From Streptomyces thermodiastaticus (GTDB taxonomy: Bacteria > Actinomycetota > Actinomycetes > Streptomycetales > Streptomycetaceae): a stretch of DNA of 64,000 nt. A model generated the notes under the pieces. It was not told the DNA's origin and did not search any database. It saw only the letters and a program-made list of their open reading frames with translations. Positions 32,429 through 40,881 of the stretch are shown piece by piece. The stretch spans positions 1 to 64,000 of the forward strand of contig NZ_BNBV01000028.1 in NCBI RefSeq assembly GCF_014656135.1. The letters are read 5' to 3'. The translations under genes and the position numbers were made by a program. Numbering within the stretch: position 1 is the first letter of the stretch; each line of letters opens with the position of its first letter.

Positions 32429-34078
32429 ATGGATCCGGTCGACCCCGGCGATGTCGCCGACCTCGTCATCCGGGACGCGGACGTCGTGGACGGCACCGGC
32501 GGCCCGTCCTACCGTGCGGACGTGGCGGTGGCGGGCGGCAGGATCGTCTCGATCGTCAAGGAGGCCGCGGCGGCCGGCTGCCAGCGGCCCCGGGCGTGGC
32601 GGGAGCTGGACGCGGAGGGGCTGGTGCTCTCCCCCGGCTTCATCGACATGCACGCGCACAGCGACCTGGCCCTGCTGCGCGACCCCGACCACAGCGCGAA
32701 GCTGGCGCAGGGCGTGACCCTGGAGGTGATCGGGCAGGACGGGCTGTCGTACGCGCCGGTGGACGACCGCACGCTGGAGGAGGTGCGCCGGGCGATCGCC
32801 GGCTGGAACGGGTACGGCGACGACATCGACTTCACCTGGCGTTCGGTGGGCGAGTACCTGGACCGGCTGGACCACGGCTTCGACGGCCGGGGCATCGCCG
32901 TCAACGCGGCGTATCTGATCCCGCAGGGCACCCTTAGGGCGCTGGTCATGGGCTGGGAGGACCGCGAGCCCACCGGCGAGGAGCTCCAGCGGATGTGCCG
33001 GCTGGTCGCCGAGGGCATGGAGCAGGGCGCGGTCGGGATGTCCTCGGGGCTCACCTACACGCCCGGCATGTACGCCAAGGACGCCGAACTGACCCAGCTT
33101 TGCCGGGTGGTGGCGCGCCACGGCGGCTACTACTGCCCCCACCACCGCAGTTACGGCGCCGGGGCGATCGAGGCGTACCGGGAGATGGTGGCCCTGGCCC
33201 GCGAGGCGGGCTGCCCGCTGCATCTGGCGCACGCCACCTTGAACTTCGGGCCGAACAAGGGCCGTGCGCCGCAGCTGCTGGTGCTGCTGGACGAGGCGCT
33301 GGCCGCGGGCGCCGACATCACGCTCGACACCTACCCCTACACCCCCGGCTGCACCACCCTGGCCGCGCTGCTGCCCAGCTGGGCGAGCGAGGGCGGCCCG
33401 GAGCGGATCCGGCGGCGGCTCACCGACGAGGCGACCGCCGAGCGGATCCGCCATGATCTGGAGGTCACCGGCTCCGACGGGTGCCACGGGGTCCCGGTGG
33501 AGTGGGAGACCATCGAGATCTCCGGGGTGACCGAGCCGGAGCTGGCCGAGTACGTCGGGCACACGGTCGCCGCGTCGGCGGCGCGGCGCGGCGAGAGCCC
33601 GTGGACCGTGGCGCGGCGGCTGCTGCTCGGCGACCGGCTCGGCACGACGATCCTGCAGCACGTCGGCCACGAGGAGAACGTGCGGGCGATCATGCGCCAC
33701 CGGGTGCACACCGGCGGCTCGGACGGCATCCTGCAGGGCAGCAAGCCGCATCCGCGGGCCTACGGCACCTTCCCGCAGTATCTGGGGCGGTATGTGCGGG
33801 AGCTGGGGGTGCTGTCGCTGGAGGAGTGCGTGGCGCATCTGACCGGTCGCCCGGCGGCCCGGCTGCGGCTGCCGGACCGGGGGCTGGTCCGTGAGGGATA
33901 CCGGGCCGACCTGGTGCTCTTCGACCCGCGCACGGTGGCGCCCGGCGCCACCTTCGACGCGCCGCGCACCCTGCCGAAGGGGATCCCTCACGTCCTGATC
34001 GACGGCCGGTTCGTCATCGAGGACGGCCGGCGCACGGACGTGCTGGCGGGCCGGACGGTGCGCCGCGCCGCGGCGTGA
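32429..34078 (+). CDS. N-acyl-D-amino-acid deacylase (D-aminoacylase family)
   Basis: A 549-residue amidohydrolase. Metal-binding residues are in GFIDMHAHSDLALL (His75 and His77); further motifs are EQGAVGMSSGLTYTPGMYAK, GGYYCPHHRSYG, PLHLAHATLNFG and the C-terminal GSDGILQGSKPHPRAYGTFP with the catalytic Asp. It removes acyl groups from N-acyl-D-amino acids. In this cluster the predicted substrate is N-acetyl-D-glucosaminate, whose C2 has D configuration, giving D-glucosaminate for the deaminase. ATG 32429 has AGGAGG (32417-32422) 6 bases upstream, preferred to TTG 32426. It lies 88 bases after the deaminase gene in the same operon. Confidence 0.9.
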   Translation: MDPVDPGDVADLVIRDADVVDGTGGPSYRADVAVAGGRIVSIVKEAAAAGCQRPRAWRELDAEGLVLSPGFIDMHAHSDLALLRDPDHSAKLAQGVTLEVIGQDGLSYAPVDDRTLEEVRRAIAGWNGYGDDIDFTWRSVGEYLDRLDHGFDGRGIAVNAAYLIPQGTLRALVMGWEDREPTGEELQRMCRLVAEGMEQGAVGMSSGLTYTPGMYAKDAELTQLCRVVARHGGYYCPHHRSYGAGAIEAYREMVALAREAGCPLHLAHATLNFGPNKGRAPQLLVLLDEALAAGADITLDTYPYTPGCTTLAALLPSWASEGGPERIRRRLTDEATAERIRHDLEVTGSDGCHGVPVEWETIEISGVTEPELAEYVGHTVAASAARRGESPWTVARRLLLGDRLGTTILQHVGHEENVRAIMRHRVHTGGSDGILQGSKPHPRAYGTFPQYLGRYVRELGVLSLEECVAHLTGRPAARLRLPDRGLVREGYRADLVLFDPRTVAPGATFDAPRTLPKGIPHVLIDGRFVIEDGRRTDVLAGRTVRRAAA

Positions 34079-34103
34079 GGGGCCGTCCGGCCCGCCGGGC
34101 GGG

Positions 34104-35027
34104 TCACGGCTTGGGCAGGGTGCAGCCGGCCGCGTCCAGGTCGAGGCGGTTGCCGGTGGTGAAGCAGGCGGGGATCTGGTAGGTCTCCTCGGCGTAGTTG
34201 ATGCCCTGACGGACCGTCACGTTGCCGTTCTCGTCGACCTCGCACGGGTTGTTGACGGTGCAGCGTCCGCCGTCCTCGTTGCCGGTGTTGTTGACGGCGA
34301 TCACCTTGCCGGTGGCCGTGTCGATCACCGGGGAGCCGGAGGTGCCGCCGATGGTGTCGCAGGCGGAGGTGTAGCGGACGGAGTCCTTCCAGGTCCAGTC
34401 GCCCTCCTTGAGCTGGTGGACGAACCCGTCGATGCGGCAGCTGTAGATCCGCTTCCAGTAGCCGGAGACGACCTGGATGTCGGTGCCGGCGACCGGGTGG
34501 GTGTCGTTCAGGGTCAGCGCGTCGATGCCGTACGCGCTTTTGATCTGCGCGTAGGTGGAGGTCAGCCGGTACAGGGAGACGTCGGTGTCCGTCATGGTCG
34601 CGTAGACCAGCTGGTCGGCGCGGAGCGTGGCGATCTTGCCGCCGGAGGCGTCGAGCAGGCCGAACGTACGGCTGGAGGGCCGGCCGGTGACGACCTCGCC
34701 GGGGGCGGGGAAGCCGCTCTCCAGGCAGTGGCCGTTGCTGAGGACGAGCGCGGGGTCGGAGTCGGCCGAGTCCGGCAGGCGCACGACGGAGCCGGAGCAG
34801 TTGCTCAGCGCGACCGTGCCGGCGAAGCTGCCCGCCGCCGCCCGGGCCGCCCGCGTCTCCTTCGCCGTGCGGGCCAGGTCGTCGGTGACCGACGTCAGGA
34901 CGCCGACGAGCGAGGTCGTGGGGGTCCGCTCGGGCGTGGGGTGCGCCGCGGGTGCGGCGGCCGCCGGCGTCGCGCCGAGACCCGCGACCGCCAGGGAGCA
35001 CAGCGCGGCCAGGAGAGGCTTGTTCAT
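34104..35027 (-). CDS. Secreted trypsin-like serine protease
   Basis: A 307-residue exported protein with a signal peptide (LLAALCSLAVAGLGATPAAA) and a chymotrypsin-fold domain. The triad is visible: His100 in VLSNGHCLES, Asp149 in TDTDVSLYRL, Ser232 in GGTSGSPVID. Cys pairs (NCSGS/GHC, YSCRID/SACDT, GRCTVNNPCEV, PACFTTG/AGCTLPK) suggest a disulfide-stabilised extracellular enzyme. Target unknown. It converges with the deacylase gene (25 bases between stops). Not obviously linked to the neighbouring catabolic cluster. Confidence 0.88.
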   Translation of the reverse strand: MNKPLLAALCSLAVAGLGATPAAAAPAAHPTPERTPTTSLVGVLTSVTDDLARTAKETRAARAAAGSFAGTVALSNCSGSVVRLPDSADSDPALVLSNGHCLESGFPAPGEVVTGRPSSRTFGLLDASGGKIATLRADQLVYATMTDTDVSLYRLTSTYAQIKSAYGIDALTLNDTHPVAGTDIQVVSGYWKRIYSCRIDGFVHQLKEGDWTWKDSVRYTSACDTIGGTSGSPVIDTATGKVIAVNNTGNEDGGRCTVNNPCEVDENGNVTVRQGINYAEETYQIPACFTTGNRLDLDAAGCTLPKP

Positions 35028-35295
35028 GTGGGGGTCCCCTCTGCAGACGTGAGCGGCCGGACGACCCCGGCCGCATTGTCATGTGCATTGTTCTTATGAG
35101 AGGGGGCGAGAACAAGCGGCCACGGCCGGTCGCCGGGGGCGGTCCGCGGTCCGGCGCACCGCGTCAACAGGGCGGCAGCATACGGGAGTCGGCGTGGGGG
35201 GACCCCGGAGCACGGACATGATCGCCCGATCGGGGGTGTCTCGGGTGGCGGAAGACACGAGCCACGGCGCGTCGCCACGCCGTAAGCTCGCACAC

Positions 35296-36507
35296 ATGCA
35301 GGTGATCCAGTCGACCAAGCTCGCCAACGTCTGTTACGAGATCCGGGGCCCGGTGCTCGAGGAGGCGATGCGGCTGGAGGCTGCCGGTCACCGCATCCTG
35401 AAGCTGAACACCGGCAACCCGGCCGCGTTCGGCTTCGAGTGCCCGCCGGAGATCCTGGAGGACATCCTCCGCAACGTCGGCACGGCCCACGGCTACGGCG
35501 ACGCCAAGGGGCTGCTGGCGGCCCGGCGCGCGGTGGTGATGCACAACCAGACCATCGGCATCGAGACCGACGTCGAGCACGTCTTCATCGGCAACGGCGT
35601 CTCCGAGCTGATCGTGATGGCGATGCAGGGGCTGCTCGACGACGGCGACGAGGTGCTGGTCCCGGCGCCCGACTACCCGCTGTGGACGGCGGCCGTCTCC
35701 CTGTCCGGCGGCACGGCGGTGCACTACCGCTGCGACGAGCAGTCCGACTGGATGCCCGACCTCGCCGACGTGGAGCGCAAGGTCACCGACCGCACCAAGG
35801 CGATCGTCATCATCAACCCCAACAACCCCACCGGCGCGGTCTACGACCGTGCGGTGCTCAAGGGGCTGACCGACATCGCCCGCCGTCACAACCTGCTGGT
35901 CTGCTCCGACGAGATCTACGACAAGATCCTCTACGACGGCGCCACGCACACCCCGACCGCGGCGGTCGCCCCGGACCTGCTGACACTGACCTTCAACGGC
36001 ATGTCCAAGGCGTACCGGGTGGCGGGCTACCGGGTCGGCTGGATGTCGATCTCCGGCCCCCGGGCGCACGCCGACTCCTACATCGAGGGCCTGACCATCC
36101 TGGCCAACATGCGGCTGTGCGCGAACATGCCCGGACAGCACGGCGTGGTCGCCGCGCTCAGCGGACGGCAGTCCATCGACGACCTGGTGCTGCCCGGCGG
36201 ACGGCTGAAGGAGCAGCTGGACGTCGCCTACGACCTGCTCACCCAGATCCCGGGCGTGACCTGCGTCCGGCCCAGGGGGGCGCTGTATCTCTTCCCGCGC
36301 CTCGACCCGAAGGTCTTCAAGATCAAGGACGACCGGCAGATGGTCCTTGACCTGCTGCGCCGCGAGAAGATCATGGTGGTGCAGGGCACCGGCTTCAACT
36401 GGCCCGAGCCGGACCACTTCCGCATCGTCACCCTGCCCACGGTCGGCGATCTGCGCGACGCGGTGAACCGGATCGGGACCTTCCTGGACGGCTACAGTCA
36501 GCCCTGA
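35296..36507 (+). CDS. PLP-dependent aminotransferase (alanine transaminase AlaA-like)
   Basis: A 403-residue class I aminotransferase. Key features are LKLNTGNPAAFGF, the substrate region HGYGDAKGLLAARRAVV, INPNNPTGAVYD, SDEIYDKILYDG and the PLP lysine Lys238 in FNGMSKAYR, with Arg in the C-terminal FRIVTLP. The closest known type is AlaA/YfbQ, catalysing pyruvate + glutamate to alanine + 2-oxoglutarate. The long upstream frame (from 35083) overlaps the protease promoter region; ATG 35296 begins at the conserved MQVIQSTKLANVCYEIRGPV. A TAAGCT hexamer at 35283-35288 is 8 bases upstream, so the mRNA may be nearly leaderless. Confidence 0.9.
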   Translation: MQVIQSTKLANVCYEIRGPVLEEAMRLEAAGHRILKLNTGNPAAFGFECPPEILEDILRNVGTAHGYGDAKGLLAARRAVVMHNQTIGIETDVEHVFIGNGVSELIVMAMQGLLDDGDEVLVPAPDYPLWTAAVSLSGGTAVHYRCDEQSDWMPDLADVERKVTDRTKAIVIINPNNPTGAVYDRAVLKGLTDIARRHNLLVCSDEIYDKILYDGATHTPTAAVAPDLLTLTFNGMSKAYRVAGYRVGWMSISGPRAHADSYIEGLTILANMRLCANMPGQHGVVAALSGRQSIDDLVLPGGRLKEQLDVAYDLLTQIPGVTCVRPRGALYLFPRLDPKVFKIKDDRQMVLDLLRREKIMVVQGTGFNWPEPDHFRIVTLPTVGDLRDAVNRIGTFLDGYSQP

Positions 36508-36607
36508 CGTTCACCCAGGGTGCCCTTACCAACCCGTCGCGACACGACTCAACTTTAGACGCAATCCAAGCTAGGATGGCTTCTGTCAGAGCACAGGAGG
36601 CCGTCTC

Positions 36608-37075
36608 ATGTACGAACCGATCCGCTCCGGGTCTTCCCGCCGGTCCGTCCACACGACGGCCGGCACCCCCTCCGGTGTCCCGCACCGCTCCCGCGAGGAG
36701 GAGCTGGAGATACAGCTCGCCGGTCATCTCGCGGCCCTGCTCGCCGTCACCGACGAGCTGCGTACGACGGGACCCTCCGCGGACCTGGACGCCGCCGCCG
36801 AACGACTGTCCGAGCAGGTGGCCCGGCTGCGGGGCGGACACGCCCCGGTGCGCGCCCCCGTTCCGGCCTCACACACCCCGGGCGACGCGGCCGCCCTGCA
36901 CCGGCGGGCGCACGCGCTGGCCGGACGGGCGCTCGTGGTCGCCGCGTCCCGGGCGGACACGGCCGCGGCCATCCTGGCGGCCGAGCGGATGGACGCGCAC
37001 GCCGCCGCCCTCGAACAGGCCGGTGCCGGGGAGCAGCCGGCGCAGCACGCGGAACTGAGCGGCGCGGCCCGCTGA
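36608..37075 (+). CDS. Small conserved streptomycete protein
   Basis: A 155-residue Ala-rich protein with helices (EEELEIQLAGHLAALLAVTD, LHRRAHALAGRALVVAASRA, TAAAILAAERMDAHAAALEQ). There is no signal peptide or motif of known function. ATG 36608 has CAGGAGG at 36594-36600, fixing the start. It is of a type I associate with conserved Streptomyces hypotheticals near aminotransferase genes. Function unknown; the helical pattern could mean an oligomeric coiled protein. Confidence 0.6.
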   Translation: MYEPIRSGSSRRSVHTTAGTPSGVPHRSREEELEIQLAGHLAALLAVTDELRTTGPSADLDAAAERLSEQVARLRGGHAPVRAPVPASHTPGDAAALHRRAHALAGRALVVAASRADTAAAILAAERMDAHAAALEQAGAGEQPAQHAELSGAAR

Positions 37076-37144
37076 GGGCCGCGCCGCGCCGCGTGCCGGC
37101 GGCGTCACGCCGCACCGGCCGGAGACGGTGACGGCCGCGGCGCC

Positions 37145-38131
37145 TCACCGCAGCCGGGCGGCCTCCTTCAGCGGCTGCCACCACCAGCGGTTGTCGCGGT
37201 ACCAGTCGACGGTGGCGGCCAGACCGTCGGCGAAGGGCACCTCGGGCGCATACCCCAGCTCTTCGCGGATCTTGCTGTCGTCCAGGGCGTAGCGCAGATC
37301 GTGGCCCTTGCGGTCGGCCACGTGCTCGACCCGGTCCCAGCCGGCGCCGAAGGCGTCCAGCAGCAGCGCGGTCAGGTCCCGGTTGCTCAGCTCGGTGCCG
37401 CCGCCGACGTGGTACACGTGGCCGGCCCGGCCGCCGTGCAGCACCAGGTCGATGGCCCGGCAGTGGTCGGAGACGTGCAGCCAGTCGCGGCGGTTGCGGC
37501 CGTCGCCGTACAGCGGCACCTTCTCCCCCTCGATCAGGCGGGTGACGAACAGCGGGATGGCCTTCTCGGGGAACTGGTACGGCCCGTAGTTGTTGGTGCA
37601 CCGGGTGACCACGACCTCGAGGCCGTGGGTGCGGTGGCAGGCGAGGGCCAGCAGGTCGGACCCGGCCTTCGACGCGGAGTAGGGCGAGGTGGGGGCGAGC
37701 GGCGACTGCTCGGTCCACGCACCCTGGCCGATCGAGCCGTACACCTCGTCGGTGGAGACATGGACGAAGCGGCCGACGCGGTGGCGCACGGCCGCGTCCA
37801 GGAGGACCTGGGTGCCGAGCACATTGGTGCGCACGAACGGGTCGGCGCCGGTGATCGAGCGGTCCACGTGCGACTCGGCGGCGAAGTGCACCACCGCGTC
37901 CTGCCCCGCCATCACCTGGTCGACCACGTCGGGGTCGCAGATGTCACCCCGGACGAACGTGCAGCGGGGGTGGCCGGCCACGGGGGCCAGGTTCGCTTCG
38001 ACGCCGGAATAGGTCAGCGCGTCCAGGACGGTGATCCACGGCGTCCGCTCCGGGTCCGGCCCCGTCGCCAGCGCCCGGCGGACGTACTCCGAGCCGATGA
38101 AACCGGCACCGCCGGTCACGAGTATGCGCAT
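37145..38131 (-). CDS. rfbB: dTDP-glucose 4,6-dehydratase
   Basis: A 328-residue NAD-dependent extended SDR enzyme converting dTDP-glucose to dTDP-4-keto-6-deoxyglucose, the entry to deoxysugars of cell-wall glycans and natural products. Visible motifs are the nucleotide-binding VTGGAGFIGSEYVRR, the catalytic STDEVYGSIG (Thr, Asp, Glu), the SPYSASKAGSDLL Tyr-Lys pair, and NNYGPYQFPEKAIPL. Length is normal. No other dTDP-sugar gene is beside it, so it may serve general rhamnose-type synthesis. Confidence 0.93.
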   Translation of the reverse strand: MRILVTGGAGFIGSEYVRRALATGPDPERTPWITVLDALTYSGVEANLAPVAGHPRCTFVRGDICDPDVVDQVMAGQDAVVHFAAESHVDRSITGADPFVRTNVLGTQVLLDAAVRHRVGRFVHVSTDEVYGSIGQGAWTEQSPLAPTSPYSASKAGSDLLALACHRTHGLEVVVTRCTNNYGPYQFPEKAIPLFVTRLIEGEKVPLYGDGRNRRDWLHVSDHCRAIDLVLHGGRAGHVYHVGGGTELSNRDLTALLLDAFGAGWDRVEHVADRKGHDLRYALDDSKIREELGYAPEVPFADGLAATVDWYRDNRWWWQPLKEAARLR

Positions 38132-38308
38132 GTGCTCCGCGTTCTCCCCTCGCCCGCTGCCGCCCGCGAGGGCGGCAGGACCAGGATGCCGTCAGGCCGC
38201 CCCGGGGGGCCGGGCGGGGTGGCGACGGGCGGGACGGCGGTCCGGGCGTCGGCAGGCCGGTCCGCCGGCGGCCGGGGCGGCGCGACGGACCGGCCGGTGT
38301 GCGGCGGG

Positions 38309-38485
38309 TCAGCCGAACACCACCACGAAGAGCACGAACAGGATCAGGATGCCCAGGACGATCGCCCACACGGGCCAGTTGCCGCTGCCCTGCGGCTCGT
38401 CCGGGCCGCCGCCGCGCGGGCGGTCCTCGGCCAGATCCGGGTCCTCCGGACGGTCGTGCTTGTAGAAATCACCGTCTCCAGCCAT
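38309..38485 (-). CDS. Small single-pass membrane protein
   Basis: A 58-residue protein with an acidic, Pro/Gly-rich hydrophilic N terminus (KHDRPEDPDLAEDRPRGGGP) and one C-terminal helix (WPVWAIVLGILILFVLFVVV). It is tail-anchored by topology. ATG 38485 begins MAGDGDFYKHDRPED; longer upstream frames lie in the terminator region. Function unknown; such tails are common in streptomycetes. Confidence 0.6.
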   Translation of the reverse strand: MAGDGDFYKHDRPEDPDLAEDRPRGGGPDEPQGSGNWPVWAIVLGILILFVLFVVVFG

Positions 38486-38546
38486 GCCCGCATCACCCTC
38501 TTTCCCCGAGCCACCCGAGTACCCGGGGCGTGACGGGCCATACGGC

Positions 38547-38631
38547 GTCCGGCCCCGCAGCGGGCACTGCGGGGCCGGACGGCACGGCACGAGGCCGGAT
38601 CCGCTCCCCGGGTGGCGCGGACCCGGCCTCG
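38547..38631 (-). terminator. Two tandem hairpins downstream of pckG
   Basis: First: perfect 14-bp stem GTCCGGCCCCGCAG (38547-38560) with CTGCGGGGCCGGAC (38567-38580), 6-base loop. Second: 15-bp stem with one mismatch, CGAGGCCGGATCCGC (38590-38604) and GCGGACCCGGCCTCG (38617-38631). Both lie within 180 bases of the pckG stop and would end its transcript. Confidence 0.75.
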
Positions 38632-38723
38632 GTGCGCCGCGTGCCGCGGCCGGCCTGAGCGACGACGCAGGTCAGGGCAGTCGGGCGGCCGGCCGCGGAG
38701 TCCGGCGGAACCGGGTGGGCGGC

Positions 38724-40556
38724 TCAGCCCAGGCGCTCGACGAGCGCGCGGTACTCGTCCCACAGCTCCTTGGGGGTGTGGTCGCCGAAGGTGCTGAGGT
38801 GGGCGGGGATCAGGGCGGCCTCCTCGCGCCAGACGTCCCGGTCCACGGTGAGCAGGTACTCGAGGTCCTCCTCCGACAGGTCCAGGCCTTCGGTGTCCAG
38901 GGCCTCCTTGGCCGGCAGGATGCCGATGGGGGTCCGCACGCCCTCGGCCTTGCCCTCCAGGCGCTCCACGATCCACTTCAGCACGCGGCTGTTCTCGCCG
39001 AAGCCGGGCCAGACGTACTCGCCCTCGTCGTTCTTGCGGAACCAGTTGACGTAGTAGATCCGCGGCAGCTTGGCCGGGTCCTTGTCCTTGGCGACCTCGA
39101 TCCAGTGGGCCATGTAGTCGCCCATGTTGTAGCCGCAGAACGGCAGCATGGCGAACGGGTCGCGGCGCAGCTCGCCGACCTTGCCCTCGGCGGCGGCGGT
39201 CTTCTCGGAGGCGACGTTCGCGCCGAGGAACACGCCGTGGTTCCAGTCGAAGGACTCCGTCACCAGCGGCACCGCGGTGGCCCTGCGGCCGCCGAAGAGG
39301 ATGGCGGAGATCGGCACGCCCCTGGGGTCCTCCCACTCCGGCGCGATGATCGGGCACTGGGAGGCGGGCGTGGTGAAGCGGGCGTTGGGGTGCGCGGCGG
39401 GCTCGGGCGAGCCGGGGGTCCAGTCGCGGCCCTTCCAGTCGGTCAGGTGGGCCGGGGGCTGTTTGGTCATGCCCTCCCACCACACGTCGCCGTCGTCGGT
39501 GAGGGCGACGTTGGTGAAGACGGAGTTGCCCCACAGCGTCTTCATCGCGTTGGCGTTGGTGTGCTCGCCGGTGCCGGGCGCGACGCCGAAGAAACCGGCC
39601 TCGGGGTTGATCGCGTACAGCCGGCCGTCCTCGCCGAACCGCATCCAGGCGATGTCGTCGCCGATGGTCTCCACCGTCCAGCCGGAGATCGTCGGCTCCA
39701 GCATGGCGAGGTTGGTCTTGCCGCAGGCGCTGGGGAAGGCGGCGGCGACGTACTTGGGCTCACCGTGCGGCGGGGTGAGCTTGAGGATCAGCATGTGCTC
39801 GGCCAGCCAGCCCTCGTCGCGGGCCATGACGGAGGCGATGCGCAGGGCGTAGCACTTCTTGCCCAGCAGCGCGTTGCCGCCGTAGCCGGAGCCGTAGGAC
39901 CAGATCTCGCGGGTCTCGGGGAAGTGCGAGATGTACTTGGTGCTGTTGCACGGCCAGGGCACGTCCTTCTGGCCCGGCTCCAGCGGGGCGCCGAGGCTGT
40001 GCACGGCCTTGACGAAGAAGCCGTCGTCGCCGAGTTGGTCGAGGACCGCCCGTCCCATGCGGGTCATGGTGCGCATCGACACGGCCACGTACGCGGAGTC
40101 GGTGATCTCCACGCCGATCGCGGACAGCGGGGAGCCGAGCGGCCCCATGCAGAAGGGGACGACGTACATGGTGCGGCCGCGCATGGCGCCGCGGAAGATG
40201 CCGCCCTTGCCGTCCTTGCCCTGGAAGATCTCCCGCATCTCGGCGGGTGCCACCCAGTTGTTGGTGGGACCGGCGTCCTCCTCCTTCTCGGAGCAGATGA
40301 ACGTGCGGTCCTCGACGCGGGCCACGTCGGAGGGGTCCGAGGCCGCGTAGTAGGAGTTGGGGCGCTTGACCGGGTCGAGCTTCCGGAAGGTGCCCTTCTG
40401 GACGAGCTCTTCGCACAGACGCTCGTACTCGGCCTCGGATCCGTCACACCAGACCACGTTGTCCGGCTGCGTGAGGTCCGCGATCTCGTTGACCCACGAG
40501 ATCAGGTCCTTGTGGTTGGTCGGGACGACGGGGGGAGCCGCGATGTCGCGCGCCAC
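38724..40556 (-). CDS. pckG: GTP-dependent phosphoenolpyruvate carboxykinase
   Basis: A 610-residue cytosolic enzyme converting oxaloacetate + GTP to PEP + GDP + CO2, the gluconeogenic step. Motifs are the kinase P-loop AAFPSACGKTNLAMLEPT with the active-site Cys, the metal-binding DDIAWMRFGEDGRLYAINPE, and SFDWNHGVFLGANVASEKTA. Length fits the GTP-dependent family; the ATP type is shorter. The start is GTG 40556 with AGGAG 5 bases upstream. Two hairpins follow the stop. It is a single-gene unit. Confidence 0.97.
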   Translation of the reverse strand: MARDIAAPPVVPTNHKDLISWVNEIADLTQPDNVVWCDGSEAEYERLCEELVQKGTFRKLDPVKRPNSYYAASDPSDVARVEDRTFICSEKEEDAGPTNNWVAPAEMREIFQGKDGKGGIFRGAMRGRTMYVVPFCMGPLGSPLSAIGVEITDSAYVAVSMRTMTRMGRAVLDQLGDDGFFVKAVHSLGAPLEPGQKDVPWPCNSTKYISHFPETREIWSYGSGYGGNALLGKKCYALRIASVMARDEGWLAEHMLILKLTPPHGEPKYVAAAFPSACGKTNLAMLEPTISGWTVETIGDDIAWMRFGEDGRLYAINPEAGFFGVAPGTGEHTNANAMKTLWGNSVFTNVALTDDGDVWWEGMTKQPPAHLTDWKGRDWTPGSPEPAAHPNARFTTPASQCPIIAPEWEDPRGVPISAILFGGRRATAVPLVTESFDWNHGVFLGANVASEKTAAAEGKVGELRRDPFAMLPFCGYNMGDYMAHWIEVAKDKDPAKLPRIYYVNWFRKNDEGEYVWPGFGENSRVLKWIVERLEGKAEGVRTPIGILPAKEALDTEGLDLSEEDLEYLLTVDRDVWREEAALIPAHLSTFGDHTPKELWDEYRALVERLG

Positions 40557-40832
40557 GATTGCTCCTAAATGAGGGGTTTGCTTCTTGTTCGCCCCGTGGG
40601 GGCTGCGACCCGGATGCTTCGTAGCCGCTCATCCGGTGCCGACCGCACTCATTTGATCGTCCGCCGAGAGCGCCCATCTGTCCAGAGGGCATCACATGTG
40701 AGCGGCGTGACGAACGCCATGTTTCGGTTCCGCCCCGGCGGCGCAGCCCTTGTCAGGCGCACGTCTCCGGCGTCCGGGCGGGCGCACCGGCTGACGAAGT
40801 TTTTACGTTCCGCCCCGCGGTGGTGTGATCAT

Positions 40833-40851
40833 GTACGCATACGCTGCGTAC
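40833..40851. promoter_or_regulatory. 7-5-7 palindrome before trhA
   Basis: GTACGCA (40833-40839), a 5-base spacer, then TGCGTAC (40845-40851), a perfect inverted repeat ending 30 bases before ATG 40882 of the hemolysin-III-like gene. It is a candidate operator for the TetR regulator encoded at 41703. The remainder of 40557-40881 has no other visible feature. Confidence 0.45.
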
Positions 40852-40881
40852 TGATCTGAGACTTACGGTCACCTCGCTAGC

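Noticed and set aside
31072..34078. Reading the deaminase and deacylase simply as a D-serine/D-amino acid utilisation operon
   Set aside because: Possible, but it leaves the KDG-type kinase and gluconate-family permease unexplained, so the sugar-acid route was preferred as working hypothesis, not excluded.
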